Source: Lobosporangium transversale (taxonomy: Eukaryota > Mortierellomycota > Mortierellomycetes > Mortierellales > Mortierellaceae). Taken from it: a stretch of 64,000 nt of DNA. The first letter of the stretch is position 1. Each line of letters starts with the position of its first letter. The DNA is taken from the NCBI RefSeq assembly GCF_002105155.1, contig NW_019029028.1:124001-188000 (forward strand), in the 5' to 3' direction. Under the pieces are notes generated by a model that was not told the DNA's origin, searched no databases, and saw only the letters and a list, made by a program, of their open reading frames with translations. Positions 22,498 through 34,838 of this stretch are shown in pieces. A program made the translations under genes and the position numbers.

Positions 22498-23744
22498 ATG
22501 CCAGACGAGTATGCAGTCAAGAAATCTAAACTTACCTTCAAAGGCGATAGTACGAAAACGTATGATTTGATATAATTGTGAATGAATGTAAAGTAATAAG
22601 GAAAAGACAATAAATATGATAACAACATTCAATCATATTCAAATTCTACTATACTATACAAACCATGATTACTTGATCGCACGGTTTCTAGGAAAAAGAA
22701 AAAGAGAAAAGCAGAAGACGATGCCAAGGATGAAGATAAAAACACCGATGCCGATGGTACCCTTATTAATTGAATCAGGAATTATGAACTACGATATGGT
22801 TGTTTTGACAAAAAAAGTCTCTTTCATCTTTGATCAATTAAACTGAATATGCTTGGATATTGTCTCACTCCCGAAATGTAGGTTGGGTCCCTGTCAAGTC
22901 TTTGAACGATCTTGGTGGTCCTATCTTCTTGACATTTTCATCAGACCCGCCTTCATGTCTCGCGATCGATGGCAATACCTCTAAAGTTATCATGAGGCCA
23001 CTTGAAGCATCACAACCAGAAACTGAAGATGATGGAGACGCACCAGGGCCTCCCGCAAAGCCTATTTCTTTTGAATCTGCAGAACCGACTGCTGTCAATC
23101 AAGTTTTCGTAGTGACTATGATTCCGGATTCGGATAGATTGACGCTTAAAACATACAACGGTAAATACCTCAGTTCTGACAAATTTGGGATTGTTACTGC
23201 GGATGCGGAGGCAATTGGAATTCAAGAAGAATGGACGGTGCTTATTAAAGCGGATGAAGAAGAAGGCGGGATTTGTCTTCAGAGTCACTATGGCAAATTC
23301 CTCAGTGTGGATGAGGTCGCAGCAATGGAGAGCCAAGGCCGTGGTGGTGGAAATGGCAGTGGATTAGGATATCAGATCAGAGCTGATTCGGATGCGATAG
23401 GGTTCTGCGAACTCTTCCAAGCTAAGATTCAGGCAAGATATCGAAAGAAGGCGAAGAAATCCAATGAGATGAAGATCTCAGCAAAAGATTATGAATTAGA
23501 ACAAAGGTAAAAAAAAAAAAAGAGCCACCATCTTCACCCTTCAAAAAGCCTCTCAGCAAGCTGACTCGATCTTTTATCTTCCTCTCTCATACCTAGTCGT
23601 AAGTTCCAGACATGGAACCATGGTCGCGTAATAGTTTCGAACGAGAGCTTGAAAGAACTAAATAAGGCCAAGAAGGAAGGTCGTTTTTCGGAAGCTTTAC
23701 TCGACCGCAGAGAAAAACTCAAATCAGATCGTTACTGCAAATAA
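22498..23744 (+). CDS. FRG1: FRG1 homologue (fascin-like, actin/RNA-associated)
   Basis: Four exons (22498-22559, 22692-22756, 22882-23506, 23597-23744) give 299 aa. The N-terminus ends in a lysine stretch (KKKKRK) like the nuclear-localisation patch of FRG1. The centre is a beta-trefoil, fascin-like domain (GKYLSSD, GKFLSVDEV). The final exon carries the most conserved part of the family, LLDRREKLKSDRYCK at the C-terminus. FRG1 proteins are nucleolar/Cajal-body proteins linked to pre-mRNA splicing and to F-actin bundling. The donor at 22560 (GTATGA) was preferred over a nearer GTACGA because only it keeps the frame. Confidence 0.92.
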
Positions 23745-23950
23745 AATTACAAAAAAAAACTTTCCAACAAGATTAAGGCTCCCTTCCACAATCTTTATAT
23801 TATTTAACATAAAAATGCCTTCACTTCCTTAATATACATTCGCTAGAATCACTTTGGTAAAGTTGAATTGAATAACATCGCACTTTCTTTAATATTTTTT
23901 TACGAAAAAGGCTACGCTGAATGGCTTTTTTTTTACTCAGTTTATCAAAT

Positions 23951-24697
23951 TTACAACTCATCCTTAGTATCTTCAGATGACTTGTCACTTTCTTCATCGC
24001 TCTTCTTCCCGTCCTTTCCAACGCCATTGAGTTCCAAAAGCTCAACCTCAAAGACTAAAGCAGAGTTGGCCGGAATATGTGCACCTGCTGCGCGATCGCC
24101 ATATGCCAAATCAGAAGGAATGATCAACTTCCTCTTCTCGCCCACGCACATTCCACGCAGTCCTTGGTCCCAGCCTAAATTTACCATGAAGGAGAGAATA
24201 ATGAATTGGTCAATAATGTAGAGGCAGGAACTCACTTCGATCACCAAGATAAAATGTTATAAGTCCTGCTTATGAACGGGTATATATGCATTGGTCTGAT
24301 TATTTTACCTTGGATAACACTTCCTTCACCAAGGTTGAAAGTGAAAGGTCCACGACCGATAGAGGTATCGAATTGCTTGCCATTAGACCACAGAGTACCA
24401 GTATAATCCATGGAAAGCAAATCACCATCCTTACTCTTGACGCAGTTAGGATCCGGGTTTCTAGCCTTGATGCCTATTCAAGGTGGAGTATTTATATTTA
24501 TATTTGATTTTTTTAAGTTAATCAATTGGAAAGGTTATAGTTAATGCTTTACCATAGCTCTCCGCCATTAGGAAATAGATAGTATATATATACAAAATAT
24601 CTTTATTACCAATCTGAAGCTTTGTTGGAGGAGCCTTCTCCGCAGAAATGTGAGAAGCGAGCAAGAATACGGCAATGGCAGCAATCGCGTAACGCAT
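23951..24697 (-). CDS. FKBP2: ER-resident FKBP-type peptidyl-prolyl isomerase (FKBP2-like)
   Basis: Three exons (24697-24610, 24473-24309, 24174-23951) give 158 aa. A signal peptide ([19 protein letters not shown]) precedes one FKBP domain with the typical [41 protein letters not shown] and LVFEVELL segments. An acidic tail ends in KDEL, so the protein should be retrieved to the ER lumen. It catalyses cis-trans isomerisation of prolyl bonds and would bind FK506/rapamycin. Gene ends face FRG1 across about 206 nt. Confidence 0.95.
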
Positions 24698-25013
24698 GGT
24701 CAATGAATGTAAGTATAAATGAGGATGAGAAAGAAATAAATTGAGGAAGCTCGTTGGCTTATTTTATCTGTTGCACACACAACACACAAAATGAAACAGA
24801 ACTTGACTTGTGCTCTTTTGATTTGTGGAGAGAAAATGTCAATCAGAGATTAAAATATGAATTCACACAAAGCGGAGTATGGATTATGTGCGCTTCATAG
24901 ATGTCTAGATATCAGGCTGTATGAATACATCTTCATTGGAGCATGGCTGGCTGATAGAGCTTTTTATAAGATAGGTTGCATACTTTTATGTCTATGTTAG
25001 AGGGAACTTTTTT
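24698..25013. other. Intergenic FKBP promoter / SEC6 3' end
   Basis: About 316 nt holding the FKBP upstream region and the SEC6 3' UTR. No gene is seen. Confidence 0.5.
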
Positions 25014-27393
25014 TTACTGTTTAACTTTGCTAAAGATAGTGGGTGTACGTGCCGCATCAATGGGATCCTTATCTTTAAATTTCTCTTTAATAGGCTCCAT
25101 GATCTCCTTGATACTGGATCTGTCCAAGTCATCCCGCTTTGCTAGGATGACCTCTACTAATGAGATGGGCAAGTCGTGATAGACGCGCTTCATCGAATAA
25201 AAGTTGAGATATGCAGTCTTTTTGGAGCTACATGCAAACTTGTGTAGTTGTTCGATCGCATCGAAATCCTCTTGTAGATCGTTGATCGGTTTGTACATTT
25301 CAAAGAATCTGAAAACTGACGCGCGATCTTGTTCTAATCGGTCAATACATGCTGGATACTTGAGTTTGGCCCCACTATTGCGTAGAGCATCAATCTGCGC
25401 GATCATCACGCGTTCCAACATCCAATCCACCAACTTTTTGAACATATATTCGTTCAAATGTGCCCTGAAATCATCATTATAGTCTTTCAGAGTCTCTACA
25501 ATTTGGCCCATAGGGTCATCATCGTACCATTGGGACAAGTGCAACTTGCTAAAAGGTCCTTTGATGTCGTTGAAGACTAAATCCAAAAGCGAATTGGCGC
25601 CGTGTGTCGCTACATCAAAGAAATCATCCATACACTCGTTCAACGAGTCCCTTACTGACTCGAAAGTCTTGTGGTTCTTGATCATGTTCTCGCTTTCTAT
25701 CCTTCCTAGCACTGTATCCGCAAACTCGGCGCATTTAATTTGATCGTTTGTTGCTGCCATAATGTACTCTGTCAGACCCAAAGGTGCTGTATCAGGTGCC
25801 TCCAACTGCTTCTTCACTTCACTTGAGATTAAAGCCTTCCATCTATTTTGGTAATCCTTGATAACACCTATGCATTCCTTGACAACTTGCTCCATCACCA
25901 TGCTCTGTTGTGAGTCGTCTGCCAGTGTTACCTGTTGATTTACCATTTCAAAAAGTAGATTCGCTGTCTGCATGTGGTAGAAGTTCTCGGCATCCTTTGC
26001 AGGTGCCACCTGGCGCTCAACAAACTCCGTGGTTGTGGTCGACATCATGTTGTTGATCCATTTGAAAAGGTTGGTTCTCACTAACTTCAGATACTCATCC
26101 AAGAGCCCTTGTTCGTTTCCATCCAATAACTGTGGCTCCAGTAACTCCTCTGTTACTCCTAGCTGATGACTCATGCTGGCATAATATTCTCGAACCCAAC
26201 GTAATAGGAACAAAATAAGACCTCCGTCAAGATCCGGCAAACTGGCAACCTTGTTGACTAGTTCATATACATGACGGTGATATTCAAGAACAAAGAATGG
26301 AAAGATTTTGTAGTTGGAAGGCGAGCGAGGCACCAATTCGTCATACACAAGAGCTAAATCCGGAAACACAAACTCAGTAGCCTCGAGGCACTCTCGAGGT
26401 TCCTTGTCCACGCTTTCCAACAACACATTGAACTTTTGCGAAACTTCATCGTGGAGAACATCAAAAAATTTGCTACGTAGTGATTTGATCTCCCGTGGCG
26501 GTTTGTCCACCTTCTTGCCTCCAAGTCCCTGCCTAGACGACCGCCGCTCGGTTTTAGGCGCGATAGCTTTAGCATCCGCACTCTCTTCGCTCTCGATAAT
26601 TTTAATGACTCGAACAATCACAGAACCCTGTTTGTTCTTGATCAATCCAATCATGTTACGTGTCAATTCCCATAAGTACTCCTCAAATTCTTCTATTACT
26701 TGATCTAGACGTCCAAAGTATTGCTTCAGTGTGACTTTAACATCCAGGGCTTCGTCCTTGGCCATGTGGAGTGTCGTGTTTCGGAGCTGCTCCAATTTGT
26801 ATAATTGGTAATGGACCATGAGTAAGTTAGGTGCTGGCCCCACAATATTCTTCTTGTCTTCCCTCAGCATGACCTTAATCCTGTCAAGCTCCTGATGTAG
26901 TTCCTGGAAGTTATTGACTAGATCCTGTGTCGCAACAAAGTTCTGATGCGTTTGTGATATCTAGATGCGACGTGCATATATAAAAATTAAAATTAAAAAT
27001 TAAAATTAACAAAGACGGCATATGTATTTGTAAAGCAAGGCGAATTGTTATTACGAAAAGGAAAATGAAGCTTCGTCATACCTTTCGGATACGTGGATAA
27101 TCAGTTATCAGTCCTTGTGCATCTTTACACAACGAATCAATATTTTTCATGTTTGTTCTAATACCCAGCACCTGTTCTTTGGTGGTGCCTAGAATATCTA
27201 ATGCTTCTTTGGTCTCCTCCATCTGGTTCTGGACGCCAATTTTGAGCTGTTGGTCCACAATGGCTTTTTCACGTATAAGCTTTTGTCGAATAGAACTCAG
27301 GTTGGAAAGGTCGTCTGGGTGTTTGAGCATGGCTGAGATGATGGCGACCTTGGCGTCCGGAGACAGCGAGATGAAAGACTTTGCATCAACCAT
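25014..27393 (-). CDS. SEC6: Exocyst complex subunit SEC6/EXOC3
   Basis: Exon 1 (27393-27082) and exon 2 (26960-25014) give 752 aa, close to the usual family length. The protein is almost entirely helical. It begins with a coiled coil (SNLSSIRQKLIREKAIVDQQ) and continues with the Sec6 family segments (VHYQLYKLEQLRNTTLHM, LSQWYDDDP, KKLVDWMLERVMIAQIDALR). Sec6 is a core exocyst subunit that tethers secretory vesicles to the plasma membrane at hyphal tips and septa and contacts SNAREs. A 121-nt intron separates the N-terminal coiled-coil exon. It is divergent from AP-2 sigma. Confidence 0.95.
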
Positions 27394-27837
27394 GACTGAG
27401 GTGCTTCAAGTTTTTTTTTTGTGCCCCTTTGGATGCTTCACAGAGAAAAAAGTTGCGTAAAAAGCTATTCCTGTGCAGAACGATGTAAAAAAACTTCATC
27501 AAAAGTCAAGGAGCCATGGGCGTATGAATGCACGTGAGACAATATCATGAAATCTCACAACTGGGAATGTAACATCAAATTTTTGACCTATTTTTGCTTG
27601 CAGACAAGGAAGGGTTAAAGCTCCTCCATAAATATTCATTATTGCGCTCTCAACGGCCTACTACCTCAACCTGTGCTTGCATTTCCTCATCTCGTTCATC
27701 GTTCGCATCCTCTCTTTGACGACGTTAATTCTACGCTCTGTCTCTTATTCTTTCATTCCCTCATTCTCTTCTTCATTGCTCCTCATCTGTACCATAATTC
27801 CTTTCACTCTTGACTACATTTTGAGACTCGACAAACA
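27394..27837. promoter_or_regulatory. Divergent promoter region SEC6 / AP-2 sigma
   Basis: 444 nt between opposite start codons. The right half is pyrimidine-rich (CTC/TTC repeats, 27660-27830), like other leaders in this window. No gene is seen. Confidence 0.5.
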
Positions 27838-28587
27838 ATGGTAAAGAATAGCTACACAGGAGTTTACGTTGAAAACAAGTAGATCGCATGCAGACAATAA
27901 TGAAAGCCAATTTCTGATGGGGACATCGCCATTTTCTGCAGATTCGTTTCATTTTAGTTCAGAATCGTCAGGGCAAGACTCGGCTGTCAAAATGGTATGC
28001 ACCATATGAAGATGACGAGAAACTAAAGCTCAAAGGCGAGGTACATCGCCTTGTGGCACCCAGGGATCAGAAATACCAGTCCAACTTTGTAGAGGTACAA
28101 CAAAAAAAAAACTATCTTCGTTTCCATACTTCTTGTTTTTCTTGAAACACAAATAACAGTGTTGAAACTGATCTTCTGCTCTATAATCTATAACATTGGC
28201 TTCAAGTTCCGTAACTTTAAGATCGTATACCGTCGATATGCAGGTCTTTTCTTTTGTCTATGTGTAGATGCTAATGACAATGAGCTTGCATACTTGGAAG
28301 CTATTCATTTCTTTGTGGAGGTCCTTGACGCCTTCTTCGGTAATGTTTGCGAGCTTGATCTCGTCTTCAACTTTTACAAGGTATTCAATCATCTTTGATT
28401 CTAGCTGTAATAAAATAATTTAGTTAACTATTCTATAACTGATGTTCTAATGCCATGGTTTATATATATTATGTGTCCTTATATTCAGGTATACTCGATT
28501 CTGGATGAGGTCTTTCTCGCTGGCGAGATTGAAGAAACCAGTAAAAACGTGGTTCTCACCCGGCTGGACCACCTTGACAAGCTGTAG
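27838..28587 (+). CDS. APS2: AP-2 clathrin adaptor small (sigma) subunit
   Basis: Four exons (27838-27840, 27942-28094, 28207-28380, 28489-28587) give 142 aa, the standard size. Exon 1 is just the ATG: the sequence reads ATG|GTAAAG, and the next exon starts [19 protein letters not shown], which is exactly the family N-terminus after Met. Further hallmarks are the [18 protein letters not shown] junction and [14 protein letters not shown], then [12 protein letters not shown] and [10 protein letters not shown]. These favour AP-2 over AP-1. The sigma subunit stabilises the AP-2 core and binds dileucine cargo signals during endocytosis. Confidence 0.95.
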
Positions 28588-28746
28588 GCATGGATAATAA
28601 TCTACCACTCGTTTAAACAAAGTTATTAAACCCCTTTGGTCGCGAACAACATTATGGTCTAGAAAGTATAAACGTCAGCATAATACCATGCACAAACAAC
28701 AAAAAGAAAGCTTGACAGCTTATTATGGACATCGATATTGAATTAT

Positions 28747-28766
28747 AAAAAAAAAAAAAAAAAAAA
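28747..28766. repeat. A20 homopolymer, 3' intergenic
   Basis: Lies in the short convergent gap between AP-2 sigma and CENP-K. Confidence 0.9.
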
Positions 28767-28856
28767 TTGAACCTTGCTATAATAATGATGGAAAAAATAC
28801 ACTATTGAATATTTTAATGGTATTATACAAGTACTGGATTTTCTTTTTTACAATGT

Positions 28857-29753
28857 TCAGGAATAAAAATTGATGAGCCTCAGTTTTTGTGAATCTCGAG
28901 GATGCCGGACTGCGATTCCTGCATTGATTAAGTGTTCAATGTGTGGAGGATAGTACTTGCCAGGTACCAAAACGACATAAGGATCTTCTGGCTGACTAAC
29001 GGATAGATTCATAATGTCCTCGAGTATGTGCTTCAACTCGAATTCTGCTTTTTCGTCGGGCTATAAGCAGTATTGAAGAGATTGATTGGTAACCGCTTGC
29101 CCATTACTATACATATACATACACATATAGATAAACGTAAAAAAAAGAAAAGAAAAGAGGAAGAGCAAAGTTTCACTCTCATCCATGTCAACTTACGTCT
29201 GGTTGGATCGGGGGATGATGTTTCGCTAAGAAGTGCACCAACTCCTTCATGAGCTCTCCTGTATGATCGCGAAGCTGCTGCAACTTTTGTCGCTCTTGAA
29301 CTATCTCCTGGTTTATACCGGATTCAACAGATTTTTTGAGGTCTCTGCGCCTTGCCTGCAAAGCGCGATGAATTTCTTTTAGTTCCTTTAATAATTGGTT
29401 TTCTGATGCAAGCTCTGCTTTCGTTTCCTCCAATTCCATGCTGAGTCGCGGTGTCATCTGAGCATAGCTCTGGATTGAATCTTGGACCATCCGTCGAACA
29501 CGCACCTTGGTGACTTCAGGTAGAATATCAGGAGCTGATTCTTGTTCTAGACAAAGTTAATTCGCGGACAAAAAAAAATGAGATCCTTGCGCGTAGAGAA
29601 TTACATGCATTATAAACACACATATTTGTAACTCACTAGCCCTAATTTTATCGAGTTCAGCTTGCAATCGAATCTCTTCTAGTCGCAGTATTGCTACTTG
29701 CTGAGTGTTTAAATGCTTAATTAGAAAGTAGAATAATCAAATAACAAACATTC

Positions 29754-29784
<31 letters not shown>

Positions 29785-30233
29785 ATATGACTCTGTTTAT
29801 TCCTTCAGTTCATTTCACAGAGCCCAATTCCGGTTGTACTTACTTGACTCTGTATTGTGCGTCCGCTATTGGATAAAGATGATGAAAACTGCTGTTGATT
29901 TTTGACATACTTGTCTTTTAACTGTTGGAGGTGTTCCATTTTCACAATACACCTCTGATACAAAATCTCTCCAGTAGTACGGAGGACATCTTCACGTTCG
30001 CGAATATATTCAGGAGCAACCTTTATTTCATGTATTGATTCCGGTAGCGATTGTTGTGGTAATGGTGGTGGTCGTTGACTCTCTCCCACTGAGCCAGAAT
30101 CAGAACTAAGATGTTGTCTTGCTGCATCAATAACTTGCTTCGTCTCTTTATCTCTTAATGGTAGAATCGTAGAGGCAGATGTATCAGCAAAAATGTGATC
30201 TTGAGTGGTGATTCTTGGATCAATTGGATCCAT
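28857..30233 (-). CDS. CENPK: Inner kinetochore protein CENP-K
   Basis: Four exons (30233-29844, 29715-29637, 29546-29197, 29060-28857) give 340 aa. A disordered N-terminus precedes long coiled coils. The C-terminal exon carries the clearest family mark: DPYVVLVPGKYYPPHIEHL, then the INAGIAVRHP segment with its downstream arginine. This closely follows the end of vertebrate CENP-K (DPYVKI..., WPPYVELLL, NGIALRHPEDP). CENP-K (Sim4 in fission yeast) is part of the CCAN, in the CENP-H/I/K/M group that links centromeric nucleosomes to outer kinetochore. The middle exons were placed from acceptor/donor consensus; their phases agree. Confidence 0.88.
29754..29781. repeat. T28 homopolymer in CENP-K intron 1
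   Basis: A-run on the sense strand, in the middle of a 128-nt intron. Confidence 0.95.
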
Positions 30234-30538
30234 TACTGGTACAAGGCTATTTATACAGAGCTTTCTGGTAATTTTGTAGAAGCATAAAATTATGACTGAT
30301 CGAATTTCTCGTCCCAAAGGCGCAGCGAATAGCGGCAAAAAGTTAAATGGCCCTTTGACAAGTTGCGAATAATGATTATAAGTCCCGTGATTATTGCGTA
30401 GTTTAAGCCACTACTATGCAAAGACAGATCCTTCATGTATTCCACGCATCCATTGTTTCATGGCATTTGTCTCGTCTACAGCAAATTTCTTTTCCATATA
30501 ATCGAATTTGACCACGTATTACTTTTCTGGAGCCGATC
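30234..30538. promoter_or_regulatory. Divergent promoter region CENP-K / Acinus
   Basis: 305 nt between opposite starts. No gene is seen. Confidence 0.5.
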
Positions 30539-31555
30539 ATGATCGACCCTCATACCCTCAAAGTTACGGAACTAAAGGCTGAGCTGACTGCACGTGGCCT
30601 TCCTACAAAAGGGCTCAAAAAAGATCTTGTCACGCGTCTTGAGGAAGCCTTAGCAACAGAGGGTACAACTGCTGCACCAGCAGAATCCACTTCAGAACCA
30701 GATGTTGCTCCTAAAGATGTGGATGATGAAGGAAACCCTGACATGGCTCACCGCGGGGCTAACCAGGATGAAGATATTACTTCAATAAATCAAGAGTCCG
30801 AAAATATCGTGAATGTCAGTGAACCTGTTGCAGAACCATTAGCAGTTCCAGCTGAGACAGATATTATCACAGATCCTGTGCCTGTCCCTGCATCAGAAAA
30901 AGAATCTGTGACACTACCAGAGCCATGCCCAGAACTAACAACATTGAAGCCCGCTAATGATACGCCGGACCTTTTGCAAGAAGGGCTTGTTGATACCACC
31001 ATGACCTCTGTTAATGCCTCAGCTGATGCATCATCAACAGGTGACACGAAAAAACGGCCACACGATCAGAGTGAGGATCCGCTATCAGGCTTGGTAGAAA
31101 AGGGAACAACTACTACATCTACTCCAGCAAAAAAACTGAAATCGATCATTAACAGGGAAGAAAACGAGAAGGTTATTGCAGCTGCAAAGGAATCGGTCGA
31201 GGCTGATGCTCGCCGTCGTAGTACTGCCCCTTCACCCTCACCAATATCAACTTCAGCTAGGGAGCTCCCGAGCTCTACAGCCTCAATCCCCATCATTTCA
31301 GCTACCATTGAGAAGAAATCTCCAATATTAAACACATCGCCCTCGGCGTCTACTTCGCCAATAAAAACGACAAAATCAGAACCAGGCCGGAGGTCTGACA
31401 TGAGATCAGTCATGGAAAGACAAATCAAACTGGCGGCTTTTGATCGCAATCCTACTACTCAGCCTGCTCATGATATATCAACGTCAGGTATATTAATGAG
31501 ATCTTATGGCAATTATGGACCGCTACCAATCTAAAGTGCGTACTCTTCTATTTCC

Positions 31556-31591
<36 letters not shown>

Positions 31592-32431
31592 GCAGATGTG
31601 GTTTCCACAGAAGAACCTAAATACCCAAATGCTACTCGTGCCTTGGCGATTACAAATTTTGTCCGACCATTGACGGTCAATCAAGTGAAACGGATGCTTT
31701 CAGAGTTTGGAGAAACTGAAGTGTTATGGATGGATAGTATTCGGACTCATTGCTATGTGATAGTAGGGCTCATCGTTAATCTTAGTGTTCCATTTTGCAG
31801 ACAGGCAATTACTAGACATGACTGGACCTATTACTTTATAAAACATACTCACCAACAATGATTTTGTATCTACTATAAATGAATAGTTCAAAGATACAGC
31901 AGCAGCTCAAAAGGCATATGCTCAAGTGGATGGGCAAGTCTTTCCAAAGGAAACCGGTAGACCTCTAGAACCTCATTTCATTACACCAGAGGCAGCGACG
32001 CGTAGTATTGAAGCAGCTGAAGAAGCCCAGAAAAACGGGAAAAAACCAGTTGTTTATAAGGGAGGACCAGTTGCCCCGAAACTCGGTGCTCCAATTTCTA
32101 TCCGTAAGGATGACGTAGAAGGTATGGCAAATATATGATTTTATTGATACGCTGCAGTTATAAATAAAACCATATCGAATAATACTGACAAGTCGTCTTT
32201 TTTATTGAAAAAAATAATAAAAAAACGCGTGCAGTGATTTTCAAACGTGACAAGGTCGAACAGACACAAGTTGTGCAGCCAGCTGAGTTGTTCAAAATGA
32301 CAAAGACACAGCCAGCCTTATATTACAAGCCTGTCAAGGAACCTCCTGTTGCCCCAGTAGGTCAACAAATAGTAACTACATCAGCAGTAACACTACCTTC
32401 ATCTGCAGCAGTGGCTGCAGAATCCAATTGA
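30539..32431 (+). CDS. ACIN1: Acinus-like SAP/RRM protein of the ASAP splicing complex
   Basis: Four exons (30539-31487, 31596-31762, 31887-32121, 32235-32431) give 515 aa. Residues ~5-40 form a SAP DNA/RNA-binding motif (LKVTELKAELTARGLPTKG). An acidic, Pro/Thr/Ser-rich linker follows. From about residue 330 there is an RRM-like domain (ALAITNFVRPLTVNQVKRML, then CYVIFKDTAAAQKAYA). The C-terminus has the RSB-type segment LFKMTKTQPALYYKP, resembling Acinus LF-x-KTK-x-x-P-x-IYW. Acinus with RNPS1 and SAP18 forms ASAP, which is linked to the exon-junction complex and splicing. Intron 1 contains a T31 run ending 5 nt before the exon. Confidence 0.88.
31560..31590. repeat. T31 homopolymer at the 3' splice site of Acinus intron 1
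   Basis: The run is followed directly by GGCAG and the RRM exon, so it can serve as the polypyrimidine tract. Confidence 0.95.
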
Positions 32432-32816
32432 ATGATTCGCACAATAAAGCGGAACTCGGACATAATCCTCCATGTAAACATAAATAGACCTGAATGGCAT
32501 GATCTTCAGCTCTGAGGAAAGTTGGAAAAATATAAGAATAATGATAATTGAACCCAGAATCAAACATAGGAAACAGCACCATCTTTTCGTCCTTTATTCT
32601 TTCTGATATTGAGATTTTGATTACTTTGTTTGGTTATTGGATGAGATATGGAGTCCAAAATCGAAGAAAGCTGCCGAGAGATGTCTGCCAAGTTCCTTAA
32701 TTACACTTCTTTTTTTCCCAATTTTGTTCCTTGTATTATCCAATAACTTAGTCAAAGCTGAATAACAAACATACAGAAAGACAAGAGGAAAAAAAAACTA
32801 GAGAAATCTTTGTTTT
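32432..32816. other. Convergent intergenic region Acinus / RPL32
   Basis: About 385 nt of A/T-rich 3' flank shared by two converging genes. No gene is seen. Confidence 0.5.
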
Positions 32817-33737
32817 TTAAGCCTCGGTTCTGACGCGAGCATTGGCGTTAGTGACCTTAATGTTGAGCTGCTGGGCACGCTCAACAATAGCGATGCGGTT
32901 GCGAGACGAGACGTTATGAGCAATCTCAGCAGCAAAAGTGCGGTTGTGCATCAGCAAGAGGTTCAACTCGGCAATGTTGGAAACTACGAACTTCTTAAAG
33001 CCAGAAGGCATCATGTGGCGGGTTAACTTATTGTTGCCATAACCGATCTTGGGCATGGCAATCTGGCCCTTGAAACGGCGACGAACGCGGTTATCAATAC
33101 CCTTGGGCTTTCTCCATGATTCCTGCATGAGGAAATAAAATAATAAAAGAATGCATTAGTTGCTGTTATTAACTGAAACTAAAGTAGAGCTCATGTATCG
33201 CCTTTCTGTGGTAGTTATCATTCAATAATGTCTGTTTTTTTTTTTTTTTTTTTTTTTTTTTTAGTAGTCCTGCCTAATAACATTATCCGCATGATTATTG
33301 TGTCGTTATTCCGAGTCCTATAAGCTCCATACTTATTTGTCGATGCTTTAGCATATTGATGTGGCTATCCGATCACTGGTCGCATCGCCGCTCAATCGTA
33401 CGATTGTAGAGTGAACTCTCACAATTCAGTGTCAACTGAAAAATAAGTAATGCAACATGACATAAGAAATAATAATCTCCTGGAAAAGCTCGCTCTGTTG
33501 CAATATTTTGAATATGCCAATCCTTCCAGTTCTTCTGCATCTTACTAGAGACGAATAATCCTGCCATATATAATTTCCTTCCTTTTGTTTGGTCATTTTT
33601 ATACCCTAATGTTAAAGCTATCCTTGTGGATGAGTAAAATTTAGTACCTTGACAGTCTTGTAGCGGTCAGACTGATGACGCTTGAAGGTAGCGGTGTGCT
33701 TCTTCACGATGGTGTGCTTCTTGAGGGGCGTAACCAT
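32817..33737 (-). CDS. RPL32: 60S ribosomal protein L32 (eL32)
   Basis: Exon 1 (33737-33648) and exon 2 (33122-32817) give 131 aa, the normal size. Exon 1 encodes [20 protein letters not shown]. Exon 2 starts [20 protein letters not shown] and continues with [16 protein letters not shown] and [17 protein letters not shown], all diagnostic of eL32. The protein is a large-subunit rRNA-binding component. The 525-nt intron is long for the window and contains a T28 run; ribosomal-protein introns are frequent snoRNA hosts, but I did not find a clear box C/D pair in it. Confidence 0.97.
33235..33262. repeat. T28 homopolymer in the RPL32 intron
   Basis: A-run on the sense strand, about 110 nt upstream of the acceptor. 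Confidence 0.95.
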
Positions 33738-34838
33738 TTTTCTATTGACGCAGGATAAATCGCAAGTTCCCAAAGGTATTTTGTATTGTCAGTTGATGAA
33801 CTTGGTATGCATGTTTGTAAGAGGTGATAAGGCGATGGTTTTCTGTCTACGACCTAAATGTCGATAATATTCCTGAACAGTGCTGATTTCTAATGTTGGA
33901 TTGTTTATCAAAAAGACATTATATAAAAGAGCTGACTAACATGTTGGATTCCCTCAAATTCGCCTCATTACTATCGTTTCAGCGTAAATTTCTTAAGGTC
34001 ATGGTCCATGTCATTCACTCTGTTGCGCCTCATTATAATTTAGTCATTTGCCATGTGAAAGTGCTGCATCGTTGGTAATATTGCAGGCTATGTTACAAGC
34101 TATTATTTCCTTTTCCTTTTTGATAATAGTGATCATTATGTTGCCCCATGAATAATCTGTTGATGTTCTCGTTCTTGGATGTTATCGACAAGCTGATCGA
34201 TGGTATCGATATGTCCTTTTTTTACATCCATTGAAGTTAACATGACAATGGAGTCCCCTCCATTTTGCCCTAATTTCCAGTTTCGGTATGAAACGGTCAC
34301 ATACAAGAAAAATAAATTTCAAAGAGGAAGATCCGCATATTTCATTCAGAGAAATTCTTTTGAGTAAAAAAGGCGCGCCACTAAGCCATTTTTGAGTACA
34401 ACAACCATAGTCCACAGAAAAAAGATTGGGCTTTCAAAGGTCTAGTGCTTATTATGGAGACCTCCAATGTTCAAAATGCCTTATAGAATGCATTCTTAAT
34501 TATCCTCTACAACCCTATTCCAAACATTATCAATACGATCACCCCATCACAGGGAACTATCTTTAAAGTAAGGCACCCATAATGTTTATTGTCGATTAGA
34601 TTTTTTGGCTTATCATGACTTCCTGATTTGATATCTTTGCCAATCAAAGACTGATATGGCCGTTTTTTATGGTGCAAGACTTGTTCATGGACATCACAAT
34701 TTACAAAGCTGATGAGTCTTTTACAGATAATGTCTCCATGGTACTATTGCTGAGCAATAAGCAGAGTCATAAAGTTGCTCACAAAATGGGCCCTGTTCTA
34801 TTGTAAACTGTCTGGCATACATCTATAACGTCTATAGC
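33738..34838. promoter_or_regulatory. Intergenic region upstream of RPL32
   Basis: About 1.1 kb between the RPL32 start and the QNG1 stop. It must contain the RPL32 promoter and the QNG1 3' UTR. I found no open frame with family resemblance, and no tRNA-like internal promoter boxes. Confidence 0.5.

Noticed and set aside
31560-31590. Homopolymer runs as poly(A) tails of retrocopies
   Set aside because: The runs sit in introns and promoters of intron-containing genes. I saw no target-site duplications and no reverse-transcriptase or LINE-like sequence nearby.
33235-33560. Possible snoRNA in the RPL32 intron
   Set aside because: A weak box C-like ATGATAA occurs on the sense strand but has no matching D box or terminal stem that I could find.
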